DNA of 64,000 bases from the NCBI GenBank assembly GCA_020631735.1, contig CM036197.1, positions 45,307,880-45,371,879 on the forward strand, in the 5' to 3' direction. The position numbers were made by a program, and so were the translations under genes. The stretch is from Saccharum officinarum. Lineage: Eukaryota > Streptophyta > Magnoliopsida > Poales > Poaceae. A model generated the notes under the pieces. The model saw only the letters and a program-made list of their open reading frames with translations, was not told where the DNA came from and searched no databases. This document shows, piece by piece, positions 23,394 through 35,238 of this stretch (its first letter is position 1; each line of letters starts with the position of its first letter).

Positions 23394-26300
23394 TGTAACA
23401 CCCTGAAATTTTGAAGAAATGAAAAATAGGAAAAATATGATTTTTATATATTTTTGTGAGCATGAAAATTTAGAATAAGAATAATTTTATAAATTTAAAA
23501 TCAAATATAAGGGTAGAAACATGATTGAGCATTCATGCTGCTGCATTTGGAGTTTTGTATTGAGTGGTTTAAATCAAATTCAAATTTGATTTGAAAATCA
23601 TTTGAAAAATGGATTTGAAAAATTGGAAAAGAAAAAGAAAAGGATTTTTCTTACCGGGCCGTTTTTCTCCCTCAGCTGAGCTCGGCCTGCTAAGCCGCGG
23701 CCCAGTCCCCTCCTTCTCCCCGCGCGCGTCGCGTCCCTTGGGCCGAGCCGGCCAGCGGCCCGCCAGCTTGATTCCCGCACGCGCGGCCCGCGTTCGCCTG
23801 GTGTCACCGACATGTGGGACCCGCTTGTCAGTGGCTGTCTTCCACTTTCCTTTCTTCTTCCTCCCGACGCCGACGGGATTCTTCTTTCCTTTCCTCAACC
23901 GATCCGATTCGATCTTCGAATCTCCCTCCTTTCCATAACCGGTGATGCTTGGGAGCTATAAAACGGAACCCCGAGCCTCCCCGCTCCTCATCCCACCTTT
24001 TTTCGCAGCCAAGACCGCCTAGGGTTGGCTCGCCACGAGCTCCGCCTCCACCGCCGCCTTGCCGAGCTAGCCGCCGCCCTCCGGTTGCTCCTCGGTCTCG
24101 TTTTCGCGCGGGGTAAGGTCGCGGTGATGTGCTCTTTCTTTTGGTGCTTTCGGTTCGGCGTTTGGTGCTCGGGATGGTCTTCTTTGCAAGCTCCGGCGAG
24201 CTCGGCTTCGTCCGGCCATGGCGCCGCCGCCGGATTCACTGTGGCCGCCGGCTTTCTTTTTTTCTCTCTCCCCGATTCAATCTCGTCCGTTCATTTTGAA
24301 TCGGACGGATCACATTAGACGATACCGATTCGCGTGTATTTTTGTAAAAGAGACCCTGAGGTTTCTGAGTTTGTAACCCGCGGTCCAAAACGTAAAACGG
24401 TGGAATACGCTTTGATTAGTTGAAAACGTAATTCGTTTCGGCAAAAGAAAAATACGTTTTCTCATATTTACAGTTTTGCCACTCAGATTGTTTTAGCCGT
24501 AGAATCTTCGTTTTAACTCCGATTTGATCCATTCAAATTGCGTTAGATTCATATTTGAGAGCTCTATCTAATGATGCAACTGTACAGTAGGTTTGAATTA
24601 ATTTATTTTCGAGTTTATATTAAAGTAATTATTTATCTATAGGAAATCTTAGAAAATTCATAACTTTTACGTTTTAAATCCAAATTTCGTGATCTTTATA
24701 TCTATGTGATCGTAGTAACGTGTAGAAGAGTTTTACAAACTTGTTATACTGTTAGTATTACTGTTGGTTAGGTTTTCTATCTTTAAGTTCCAACGTAAGA
24801 TTTAATCTATTACTTTAATAAAGTAAATCTTGTTTAAATCATATCTTCTATGTTTTAGATCCGTTTTAGCTCATTCGAGTTGCGTTAGATTCATAGCAAC
24901 GAGATCTACGCGTTAGTGACAGTATTTACCATATTATTAATTCTGAAATTTTATTGTTTAAATCATATCCTGATTAATAATTATGCAATTGGGTTTTGTA
25001 AATAAAATATGATTTGTTTTACTTTAGTTTTATAATTTGAATCTAAATTTGATTTAATTCCGTATATAGTATTTATAAAATATTTTATATATGTTATTAT
25101 ATAATTAAAATTCATGAAACTAATAGTTTTATATTTTTTTTCTATGAGCAAATTTTTCGGTAAATGTATCTTTTCAACCGTAGCTCTGATTAGTGTGCTT
25201 TTTGCGTCTGTGTGTTCGTAGTGATGCGTAGAATCGTGTTTCAAACTCTTTTATTTATTTTTGTATGATTGGTGTACTGTTCTAATTTAGATCTATTGTT
25301 TGCTTCGTGTATGATTGCTCGATGTGTGTGTGATGATTTATTGATCAAGTCCAGTCGGTGAGATATACGAGGTTACCAAGAAGAAGAAGAAGAACGTTGA
25401 AGATTAAAGCTTACCGAAGGATCGGTGTTTAAGGCAAGTATAGCATGGGATTATCCTTGTTTCCTATTCACCTTTAATATACTTAATTCATGTGCATGTG
25501 TCTACCTTGTTACCACTAAGGATATTCTAGCTTTTGTATCTTGTACCTTGACACCAGTGGGACATTGCATTGGGAAGTATTATGCTAGTGCTCAAGATAA
25601 ATAACCATGATCTGTAACTTGACTAATGGTATATGCAATAAACGTTTAAAAGATGTTTTATAGCAACATGGCTCAAGAGGGCTAGAGCATTGAGTTGTTT
25701 TTATGGTGCTCTAGTTTATCTCCCTAAGGACTTATCTGTAAGCGAACATCCGGGACTTACAGTACAACTGTGAGGGCTATATGGCTCTGGCTTTAGCTCA
25801 GTATGAGGACTTTTTCTAGCTTGTTAGAGGTTACCCTTGTGGCGCAAATGGGGTAGAGCAGACTGTGGATCCCTGCGTGGTGTATCACACGGACTGACTC
25901 CGGAAACCTAGCGGCCCTAACTTGTTAGACGAACCTTTGAAAGGCTTCATAGTGATTCCTTGCCTGCTCACCTTGGAAGTGTTTTGGGAGTCGCGATCCC
26001 GGGCATATGGGTAATCATGACTCACAGTGAAAGTGTACAACCTCTGCAGAGTGTAAAACTGTTATAACAGCCGTGCTCACGGTCACGAGTGGCCTTGGAC
26101 CCTTACAGAATAAATGATGAACACTGATGATAATGATAATACTGATGATATTGATGCTCACTAATGATTATTGTTTCTTGCTATACATTATTCTCGTTTA
26201 CATGATCATGAGGTTATTTGGGATTTTGGTAAACTTGTTGCTACTCAATTGTTAAAGAGATGACTTACTAAAAGCTATTGCAGTAAACCCGTGTCAAACC

Positions 26301-26639
26301 TTTTGAGCCTCATGAACCCTATGTTATATTTGTTGAGTTCGACATGGACTCACTCTTGCTATTTCCCCACATCTCAGGAAGGGTACCAGATTGTTAGATT
26401 CTGGAATTGTTAGGCTTGTGATCAACCAGTTAGTTTGATCCTGGAGTGAGGTCTACACCCGGTGTTCGGAGTTGTCTTTCCGCTGTGTTGCTCATTAAGG
26501 TATATTTTATACTATTGTGTAATGTATATTAAGCATTTGTCTTTTGATATTACACTTATCTGTGGCTATATGTGAGATTTGTCTTCTTTATTTCACATAT
26601 GGTGTATGTCTGGTTTTGTCCTTAAAACCGGGTGTGACA
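23394..26639 (+). repeat. G1 5' LTR (3,246 bp)
   Basis: It begins TGTAACACCCTG and ends CCGGGTGTGACA, imperfect inverted ends. It contains a GC-rich module (about 23655-24310) with a TATAAAA box, set in otherwise AT-rich sequence, and a 125-bp segment missing from G2 that is flanked by direct repeats. Open frames in the GC-rich module exist on both strands and are not treated as genes. Confidence 0.95.
23957..23963 (+). promoter_or_regulatory. TATA box of G1 5' LTR
   Basis: TATAAAA within GAGCTATAAAACGG is followed by a pyrimidine-rich start-like stretch (CCTCCCCGCTCCTCATCCC). The same sequence is at 30702-30708 in the 3' LTR. Transcription from here would give a leader of about 2.6 kb inside the LTR before the PBS. 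Confidence 0.65.
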
Positions 26640-26641
26640 GA

Positions 26642-26654
26642 TTGGTATCAGAGC
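26642..26654 (+). other. G1 primer binding site
   Basis: TTGGTATCAGAGC begins two bases after the 5' LTR end and is complementary to the 3' end of initiator methionine tRNA, the usual primer of minus-strand cDNA synthesis in plant LTR retrotransposons. Confidence 0.9.
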
Positions 26655-26921
26655 AATGCTGACTGTAGGACGCAAGCCTAGTTAGAACTGGACGTTTAGC
26701 ATGTTCTCATTGTTGCCTATTTCTTGCTTCTCTTTAACTTTGTTATTTTCTCAAAGCTAAGCTTAATTCTATCCCCGTTCTGTTAAAAAAAACCTTGTCT
26801 CTATTTTGAATCTTTTCTCCTTGTCTATTAGACGGCTCGTGACGAGAAGACTATGGATTTCAGAGGTTAAGAGGACTGAATTGTGTCGCTCTTGCTCACT
26901 TTTGACAAGAAACCATTAGCG

Positions 26922-27722
26922 ATGCAAAACCAATTACTAGAAGAAATGGCTCAACATGGGAATTCTCAACGATGCTTATCTCAAGGTCAAGCCAACATAT
27001 CCAAGGGGTCAGAGAAGATACAAGTAGCAGAAGTTTGGAAGAATATGAAATCCAATAAAGATGTAGATAGTAAGGCATTTGGAGAGCAGGAACAATGCCA
27101 CTGCTGTAAGCATTATGGTTTTCCCTGTCTTCGAAATGAGTCTAATAAGGGGAAAGTCAAGGTGGATCCAAATTTTGAGAACAACATGGACAAGAAGAGA
27201 AAGGCAATCTCATTAGAACCACTAGTGGAAAGCAATGAGCAAGCGAGTTATACTACATTGTCACATGCAGCCCTGATCCCCTGTCAAACAAATCTAAACC
27301 TTAAAGAGTTAGAAGCTTCTTCAGCTAAAACTACTCCCCATGAAGTAGTCATAGATGGGTGGACAATTACCTATAAGGAGTATCAACCCCGAAAGGCCAA
27401 ACAAGCTAGGAAACAAGCCAAAGGGACGAAGGTGAACTTTTATGGCCAGCAAGATAGCAACATACCAAACAACAGTTCCTTGGAGTATGACATCACAAAA
27501 GATCCAGCTAAGAGAAAGTGTTATCATTGCCAGCAGGAAGGACATTATATCAAATCTTGCCTACAGAAGAATCCACAACAGCGAGACCCAGGACAGGATG
27601 TCCAAAAGGAGCATGTGCAGGGAAATAAATTAAAGAGAAATTACAATCATGGAAGGTTGAAACATGTGGATATTTCCACCATTCCTGGAGCTAAGGAGGT
27701 CGTGTTTGATCAATACCAGTAA
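26922..27722 (+). pseudogene. gag: G1 gag, frameshifted before the protease-like domain
   Basis: The ATG at 26922 gives MQNQLLEEMAQHGNSQ, as in G2, and the frame runs through the knuckle CYHCQQEGHYIKSC to a premature end. Compared with G2, GTTTGGATCAA has become GTTTGATCAA at about 27708. This single-base deletion throws the protease-like part into another frame (27743-28102). Because G1 is otherwise young and intact, the deletion is either recent or a sequencing error. Confidence 0.8.
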
Positions 27723-27742
27723 GTTCAGGAAATGCCAAGGTT

Positions 27743-28102
27743 TTGTTTGACCCCAGTGCCTCACATTCGTTCATATCTAGACAATATGCAAAAGATCATA
27801 ACATATTTATGCTTCCAAAGGGAAAAACAGTTATGGTTGAAACTCCAAGAGGTGAAATAAAGGCAGACCGCGTATGCCCAAAAGTTAGTCTTGACATAAA
27901 GGGGGTAAATTTTAAGGTAAACCTCATTGTTTTGGAATTAATGGGCATTGATGTTATCCTTGGAATAGACTGGTTATCTACTTGTAAAGGAGTGATTGGG
28001 TATGCCCAATGTTCAGTGTTTCTAACTACACTTTCAGGAGAAAGGATTAAGTATGAGGGTATTAAATCTATACCTGAGGGATGCCAGGTTGACCCATCTT
28101 AA
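27743..28102 (+). pseudogene. G1 first retropepsin-like domain (out of frame with gag)
   Basis: This frame carries FDPSASHSFISRQYAKDH, VETPRGEIKAD and GIDVILGIDWL, the conserved Ty3 retropepsin elements. The active-site triplet is D-P-S rather than D-S/T-G. In G2 the same domain is fused to gag in one frame. Confidence 0.8.
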
Positions 28103-29181
28103 GGTATGAGTTATAAGAATGGTAAAGAGGGATGCAGAGATTCAGATGTCCATATAAAGCAATAAGGAATGTAAGAGACGTTATCTACTCTGGATACTGC
28201 TACAATCACACCATGTTTAAGGAATAGGAGTTATGTCCTGTGTAATAAAACCGTTAGTAGCCAAGTTGAGTCGTCTTAATGTGTGGCTAATGAACATTTA
28301 AGTGTTTAGTTGTTTTGTGCTTATGTTTATGCTTGAGTTGGAATTTTGTAATGAGTGGAATGATCTCGTGGGTTTTGACCATGATTTCATTTAGTTTATA
28401 TGTATAAGGTATAAGGATTAATGAAATAAATAGCTGGGTTTTGGTTATCTCCTGCTTTCTATATCTAGTCTTTCAGAGTAGCCTGTCTTTATCAACTTAT
28501 ATCTTTGTTCTTGAAAGACCAAAAATCATGAGAGAATTCTGGACAAGAGTGGACTTCAACATCTCTCTCTAAATGCAAGAACTACCCTCATAGCTATTTT
28601 GGATTGGGAGATACAAAAATCACAAGACGATGCAAACGTGCTGTCTGAAACCTGGAACAGTTTCTGATAAGTACTGTTTTCGACCAAGTTAACTGCAGAA
28701 TCTGGAAGTGTGTTCTATAAGAAAGTTTCAGAGAATTTTATAAGTTTTCCATCGGTATAAATTACAGCTTCATTGGATTAACAGAATGAGAGTTACAGCT
28801 GTTTTACTGCACTGCTGATTTTCTGCTCGTGCGAAATTTCAGATTTCTTGTTCTTACCCATGCACAAGAGTATTGTTGGGATGTCAGAATACTTTTATGC
28901 TAAGTAGCTCATCTAGAAGAAGGTTCAAAGCTACCCTATTTGATGTCCCTTATTTTAAGGGGGGTAGCCAATGTAAAGAAGGATTATTAAGATTGAACTC
29001 TTTAGTTGGAAGTATTGGTTAGTCTCCATGATTGAGTTGCCACTCTTGAGCAAAAATGTTCTGTGAACAAGGTTGATAATTTTGGATCCATGGAGACAAG
29101 AGTTGTCCTTTTGGATAGTTCATGATTATGATCATCTATACTTGCTCGTGATTGCTGATGTTGGTCACTTGATGACAGGAA
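28103..29181 (+). other. G1 non-coding middle region
   Basis: Shared with G2 and G3, without a recognisable coding frame. An AAGGGGGGTAGCC tract near 28956 resembles the true polypurine tract AAGGGGGGTAGAAT at 30125-30138. This suggests the second protease module was once preceded by an element end. Confidence 0.55.
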
Positions 29182-29979
29182 GTGTCGTGTCTCATGACTC
29201 AGGAGCCCTATATGAAGTCTCGCACTAATATGTGGGAAAAGATTGATGTTTCTGCCATTGAAGGATGTTATGGGTATGATGAAGCCGAGCACTATCAAAA
29301 CAACAATGTTGAAGAGCAAGTTGGGAGTGAACTAAGTCAGAATCCACAACAACGAAAGCGAAAAAGGAAAGCCCATAAGAAGCCTGTTCAAGGAAGCAAA
29401 GCGCAGCTAAACTATGTCAATGGAAGACTGAGCAATGTGGATATGGATAAAATTCATGGAGTTACCAAAGTAGTGGGAGGTTATATTCAAGTAAGTTCAG
29501 TACAAGTTTTTGCTCTATTTGACCCTAGTGCTTCGCATTCTTTCATTTCTGCCTACATGGTAGAGACGTGCAAGATGGTGAAGTGTCCAATGAGGAGGCC
29601 TTTGCTAGTTCAAACCCCAGTGGGAGAAATGCAGGCAGATCAGATATGCCCGAATGTCAGTCTTGTCATAAACAAGGAAAACTTCACCGCGACACTCATT
29701 GTGTTGGAGTCACTTAAAATTCGTGTGGTTCTTGGTAATGGATGGCTCTGTGCACACAAAGGAGTGATTCATGGTACTCGGTGCACAATGCTCTTAACAA
29801 CACCGTCAGGGAAAAGAATTGAGTATCAAGGTGGTCGACTTTTACTTGAGGGAGACGAGAATGATCAATTAGAAGATAGGTACACCGAGAATAGCAAAGT
29901 GGACCATGAGTTTACTGAAGTCATAGCAGAGGAACAAATAACTTTGGAGGAGCTCAATAGGAGAGATGATTATGCTTAG
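29182..29979 (+). CDS. G1 second retropepsin-like protein (265 aa)
   Basis: The frame first offers an ATG at 29194 (MTQEPYMKSR). It has an acidic/polar start, a basic block (QQRKRKRKAHKK), then FALFDPSASHSFIS, VQTPVGEM, ICPNVSLVINKENF and LGNGWLCAHKGVI, ending with an acidic tail (HEFTEVIAEEQITLEEL). It is the second protease-like domain of this family and is intact in G1. The active-site triplet is D-P-S and the DWL element is GWL, so it may be a structural rather than catalytic protein. Function unknown. Confidence 0.8.
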   Translation: MSCLMTQEPYMKSRTNMWEKIDVSAIEGCYGYDEAEHYQNNNVEEQVGSELSQNPQQRKRKRKAHKKPVQGSKAQLNYVNGRLSNVDMDKIHGVTKVVGGYIQVSSVQVFALFDPSASHSFISAYMVETCKMVKCPMRRPLLVQTPVGEMQADQICPNVSLVINKENFTATLIVLESLKIRVVLGNGWLCAHKGVIHGTRCTMLLTTPSGKRIEYQGGRLLLEGDENDQLEDRYTENSKVDHEFTEVIAEEQITLEELNRRDDYA

Positions 29980-30124
29980 GCAGATTAGTTAGTCAGGATA
30001 TGAGAAACTGTCTTATGATTCTGAACGAAAGAGTAATTTAAAAAAAAAATGAGGATCGAATAAAGACAAAGTGTCATTATCTCTTTTGTCATCATCTTCC
30101 GAATCTCGGGACGAGATTCATCTT

Positions 30125-30138
30125 AAGGGGGGTAGAAT
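30125..30138 (+). other. G1 polypurine tract
   Basis: AAGGGGGGTAGAAT lies immediately before the 3' LTR start at 30139, the site of plus-strand cDNA priming. The G2 equivalent is at 18634-18648 on the minus strand. Confidence 0.88.
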
Positions 30139-33100
30139 TGTAACACCCTGAAATTTTGAAGAAATGAAAAATAGGAAAAATATGATTTTTATATATTTTT
30201 GTGAGCATGAAAATTTAGAATAAGAATAATTTTATAAATTTAAAATCAAATATAAGGGTAGAAACATGATTGAGCATTCATGCTGCTGCATTTGGAGTTT
30301 TGTATTGAGTGGTTTAAATCAAATTCAAATTTGATTTGAAAATCATTTGAAAAATGGATTTGAAAAATTGGAAAAGAAAAAGAAAAGGATTTTTCTTACC
30401 GGGCCGTTTTTCTCCCTCAGCTGAGCTCGGCCTGCTAAGCCGCGGCCCAGTCCCCTCCTTCTCCCCGCGCGCGTCGCGTCCCTTGGGCCGAGCCGGCCAG
30501 CGGCCCGCCAGCTTGATTCCCGCACGCGCGGCCCGCGTTCGCCTGGTGTCACCGACATGTGGGACCCGCTTGTCAGTGGCTGTCTTCCACTTTCCTTTCT
30601 TCTTCCTCCCGACGCCGGCGGGATTCTTCTTTCCTTTCCTCAACCGATCCGATTCGATCTTCGAATCTCCCTCCTTTCCATAACCGGTGATGCTTGGGAG
30701 CTATAAAACGGAACCCCGAGCCTCCCCGCTCCTCATCCCACCTTTTTTCGCAGCCAAGACCGCCTAGGGTTGGCTCGCCACGAGCTCCGCCTCCACCGCC
30801 GCCTTGCCGAGCTAGCCGCCGCCCTCCGGTTGCTCCTCGGTCTCGTTTTCGCGCGGGGTAAGGTCGCGGTGATGTGCTCTTTCTTTTGGTGCTTTCGGTT
30901 CGGCGTTTGGTGCTCGGGATGGTCTTCTTTGCAAGCTCCGGCGAGCTCGGCTTCGTCCGGCCATGGCGCCGCCGCCGGATTCACTGTGGCCGCCGGCTTT
31001 CTTTTTTTCTCTCTCCCCGATTCAATCTCGTCCGTTCATTTTGAATCGAACGGATCACATTAGACGATACCGATTCGCGTGTATTTTTGTAAAAGAGACC
31101 CTGAGGTTTCTGAGTTTGTAACCCGCGGTCCAAAACGTAAAACGGTGGAATACGCTTTGATTAGTTGAAAACGTAATTCGTTTCGGCAAAAGAAAAATAC
31201 GTTTTCTCATATTTACAGTTTTGCCACTCAGATTGTTTTAGCCGTAGAATCTTCGTTTTAACTCCGATTTGATCCATTCAAATTGCGTTAGATTCATATT
31301 TGAGAGCTCTATCTAATGATGCAACTGTACAGTAGGTTTGAATTAATTTATTTTCGAGTTTATATTAAAGTAATTATTTATCTATAGGAAATCTTAGAAA
31401 ATTCATAACTTTTACGTTTTAAATCCAAATTTCGTGATCTTTATATCTATGTGATCGTAGTAACGTGTAGAAGAGTTTTACAAACTTGTTATACTGTTAG
31501 TATTACTGTTGGTTAGGTTTTCTATCTTTAAGTTCCAACGTAAGATTTAATCTATTACTTTAATAAAGTAAATCTTGTTTAAATCATATCTTCTATGTTT
31601 TAGATCCGTTTTAGCTCATTCGAGTTGCGTTAGATTCATAGCAACGAGATCTACGCGTTAGTGACAGTATTTACCATATTATTAATTCTGAAATTTTATT
31701 GTTTAAATCATATCCTGATTAATAATTATGCAATTGGGTTTTGTAAATAAAATATGATTTGTTTTACTTTAGTTTTATAATTTGAATCTAAATTTGATTT
31801 AATTCCGTATATAGTATTTATAAAATATTTTATATATGTTATTATATAATTAAAATTCATGAAACTAATAGTTTTATATTTTTTTTCTATGAGCAAATTT
31901 TTCGGTAAATGTATCTTTTCAACCGTAGCTCTGATTAGTGTGCTTTTTGCGTCTGTGTGTTCGTAGTGATGCGTAGAATCGTGTTTCAAACTCTTTTATT
32001 TATTTTTGTATGATTGGTGTACTGTTCTAATTTAGATCTATTGTTTGCTTCGTGTATGATTGCTCGATGTGTGTGTGATGATTTATTGATCAAGTCCAGT
32101 CGGTGAGATATACGAGGTTACCAAGAAGAAGAAGAAGAACGTTGAAGATTAAAGCTTACCGAAGGATCGGTGTTTAAGGCAAGTATAGCATGGGATTATC
32201 CTTGTTTCCTATTCACCTTTAATATACTTAATTCATGTGCATGTGTCTACCTTGTTACCACTAAGGATATTCTAGCTTTTGTATCTTGTACCTTGACACC
32301 AGTGGGACATTGCATTGGGAAGTATTATGCTAGTGCTCAAGATAAATAACCATGATCTGTAACTTGACTAATGGTATATGCAATAAACGTTTAAAAGATG
32401 TTTTATAGCAACATGGCTCAAGAGGGCTAGAGCATTGAGTTGTTTTTATGGTGCTCTAGTTTATCTCCCTAAGGACTTATCTGTAAGCGAACATCTGGGA
32501 CTTACAGTACAACTGTGAGGGCTATATGGCTCTGGCTTTAGCTCAGTATGAGGACTTTTTCTAGCTTGTTAGAGGTTACCCTTGTGGCGCAAATGGGGTA
32601 GAGCAGACTGTGGATCCCTGCGTGGTGTATCACACGGACTGACTCCGGAAACCTAGCGGCCCTAACTTGTTAGACGAACCTTTGAAAGGCTTCATAGTGA
32701 TTCCTTGCCTGCTCACCTTGGAAGTGTTTTGGGAGTCGCGATCCCGGGCATATGGGTAATCATGACTCACAGTGAAAGTGTACAACCTCTGCAGAGTGTA
32801 AAACTGTTATAACAGCCGTGCTCACGGTCACGAGTGGCCTTGGACCCTTACAGAATAAATGATGAACACTGATGATAATGATAATACTGATGATATTGAT
32901 GCTCACTAATGATTATTGTTTCTTGCTATACATTATTCTCGTTTACATGATCATGAGGTTATTTGGGATTTTGGTAAACTTGTTGCTACTCAATTGTTAA
33001 AGAGATGACTTACTAAAAGCTATTGCAGTAAACCCGTGTCAAACCTTTTGAGCCTCATGAACCCTATGTTATATTTGTTGAGTTCGACATGGACTCACTC

Positions 33101-33384
33101 TTGCTATTTCCCCACATCTCAGGAAGGGTACCAGATTGTTAGATTCTGGAATTGTTAGGCTTGTGATCAACCAGTTAGTTTGATCCTGGAGTGAGGTCTA
33201 CACCCGGTGTTCGGAGTTGTCTTTCCGCTGTGTTGCTCATTAAGGTATATTTTATACTATTGTGTAATGTATATTAAGCATTTGTCTTTTGATATTACAC
33301 TTATCTGTGGCTATATGTGAGATTTGTCTTCTTTATTTCACATATGGTGTATGTCTGGTTTTGTCCTTAAAACCGGGTGTGACA
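30139..33384 (+). repeat. G1 3' LTR (3,246 bp)
   Basis: Same length and almost identical to 23394-26639 (offset 6,745 bp). It is followed directly by the TTCTT duplication and the continuation of the G2 LTR. Confidence 0.95.
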
Positions 33385-33389
33385 TTCTT

Positions 33390-35238
33390 CTTGGTAACCT
33401 CGTATATCTCACCGACTGGACTTGATCAATAAATCATCACACACACATCGAGCAATCATACACGAAGCAAACAATAGATCTAAATTAGAACAGTACATCA
33501 AACATAAAATTAAGATGAAAAGTTTGTAGAACGAATCTACGTCTCGCTACGAATACACAGACGCGAAAAGCACACTAATCAGAGCTACGGTTGAAAAGAT
33601 ACATCTACCGAAAGATTTGCTCATAGAAAAAAAAATATAAAACTATTAGTTTCATGTGTTTTATATATAAGATATTTTATAAATACTATATACGGAATTA
33701 AGTCAAATTTAGATTCAAATTATGAAACTAAAGTAAAACAAATTATATTTTATTTACAAAACCCAGTTGCATAATTATTAATCAGGATATGATTTAAACA
33801 AGATTTACTTTATTAAAGTAATAGATTAAATCTTACGTTGGAACTTAAAGATAGAAAACCTAACCAACAGTAATACTAACAGTATAACAAGTTTGTAAAA
33901 CTCTTCTACACGTTACTACGATCACATAGATATAAAGATCACGAAATTTGGATTTAAAACGTAAAAGTTATGAATTTTCTAAGATTTCCTATAGATAAAT
34001 AATTACTTTAATATAAACTCGAAAATAAATTATCTCAAACCTACTGTACAGTTCTATCATCATGTAGAGCTCTCAAATACGAATCTAACGCAATTTGAAT
34101 GGATCAAATCGGACTTAAAACGGATAATTTATAACTAAAACAAACTCAGTGGCAAAACTGTAAATATCAGAAAACGTATTTTTCTTTTTCCGAAACGAAT
34201 TACGTTTTCAACTAATCAAAGCGTATTCCACCGTTTTACGTTTTGGACCGCGGGTTACAAACTCAGAAACCTCAGGGTCTCTTTTACAAAAATACACGCG
34301 AATCGGTATCGTCTAATGTGATCCGTCCGATTCAAAATGAACGGACGAGATTGAATCGGGGAGAGAGAAAAAGAGAAAGCCGGCGGCCACAGTGAATCCG
34401 GCGGCGGCGCCATGGCCGGACGAAGCCGAGCTCGCCGGAGCTTGCGAAGAAGACCCTCCCGAGCACCAAACGCCGAACCGAAAGCACCAAAAGAAAGAGC
34501 ACATCACCGCGACCTTACCCCGCGCGAAAACGAGACCGAGGAGCAACCGGAGGGCGGCGGCTAGCTCGGCAAGGCGGCGGTGGAGGCGGAGCTCGTGGCG
34601 AGCCAACCCTAGGCGGTCTTGGCTGCGGAAAAAGGTGGGATGAGGAGCACGGAGGGCCGAGGGCTCCGTTTTATAGCTCCCAAGCATCACCGGTTATGGA
34701 AAGGAGGGAGATTCGAAGATCGAATCGGATCGGTTGAGGAAAGGAAAGAAGAATCCCGCCGGCGACGGGAGGAAGAAGAAAGGAAAGTGGAAGACAGCCA
34801 CTGACAAGCGGGTCCCACATGTCGGTGACACCAGGCGAACGCGGGCCGCGCGTGCGGGAATCAAGCTGGCGGGCCGCTGGCCGGCTCGGCCCAAGGGACG
34901 CGACGCGCGCGGGGAGAAGGAGGGGACTGGGCCGCGGCTTAGCAGGCCGAGCTCAGCTGAGGGAGAAAAACGGCCCGGTAAGAAAAATCCTTTTCTTTTT
35001 CTTTTCCAATTTTTCAAATCCATTTTTCAAATGATTTTCAAATCAAATTTGAATTTGATTTAAACCACTCAATACAAAACTCCAAATGCAGCAGCATGAA
35101 TGCTCAATCATGTTTCTACCCTTATATTTGATTTTAAATTTATACAATTATTATTATTCTAAATTTTCATGCTCACAAAAATATATAAAAATCATATTTT
35201 TCCTATTTTTCATTTCTTCAAAATTTCAGGGTGTTACA
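33390..35238 (-). repeat. G2 5' LTR, U3-side piece
   Basis: Continues the G2 LTR after G1 and matches 16791-18633. A minus-strand TATAAAA lies near 34672. It ends GGGTGTTACA followed by the ATACT duplication and SIRE integrase sequence. Confidence 0.93.

Larger units (their letters stand above)
23394..33384 (+). mobile_element. G1: complete non-autonomous Ty3-like element, very young
   Basis: A 9,991-bp plus-strand element with two LTRs of identical length (3,246 bp), initiator-Met PBS, polypurine tract and a perfect TTCTT duplication (23389-23393 and 33385-33389). By eye the LTRs differ at only a few positions (for example CCGACGGG/CCGGCGGG near 23873/30618 and CATCCGGG/CATCTGGG near 25749/32494), implying a recent insertion. 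The interior is 3.5 kb and lacks RT, RNase H and integrase. Confidence 0.95.
15533..35238 (-). mobile_element. G2: non-autonomous Ty3-like element, split by G1
   Basis: A minus-strand copy: 3' LTR 15533-18633, polypurine tract 18634-18648, interior 18634-22131 and 5' LTR in two pieces (22132-23393 and 33390-35238) because G1 inserted into it. It is flanked by the 5-bp duplication ATACT (15528-15532 and 35239-35243), inside SIRE integrase. Without G1 it is about 9.7 kb. The interior encodes gag plus two protease-like domains and no RT, RNase H or integrase. Mobilisation would need enzymes from an autonomous relative. Confidence 0.93.

Noticed and set aside
26642..26654. tRNA gene fragment
   Set aside because: The match to initiator tRNA-Met is only the primer binding site next to the LTR; no cloverleaf is present.
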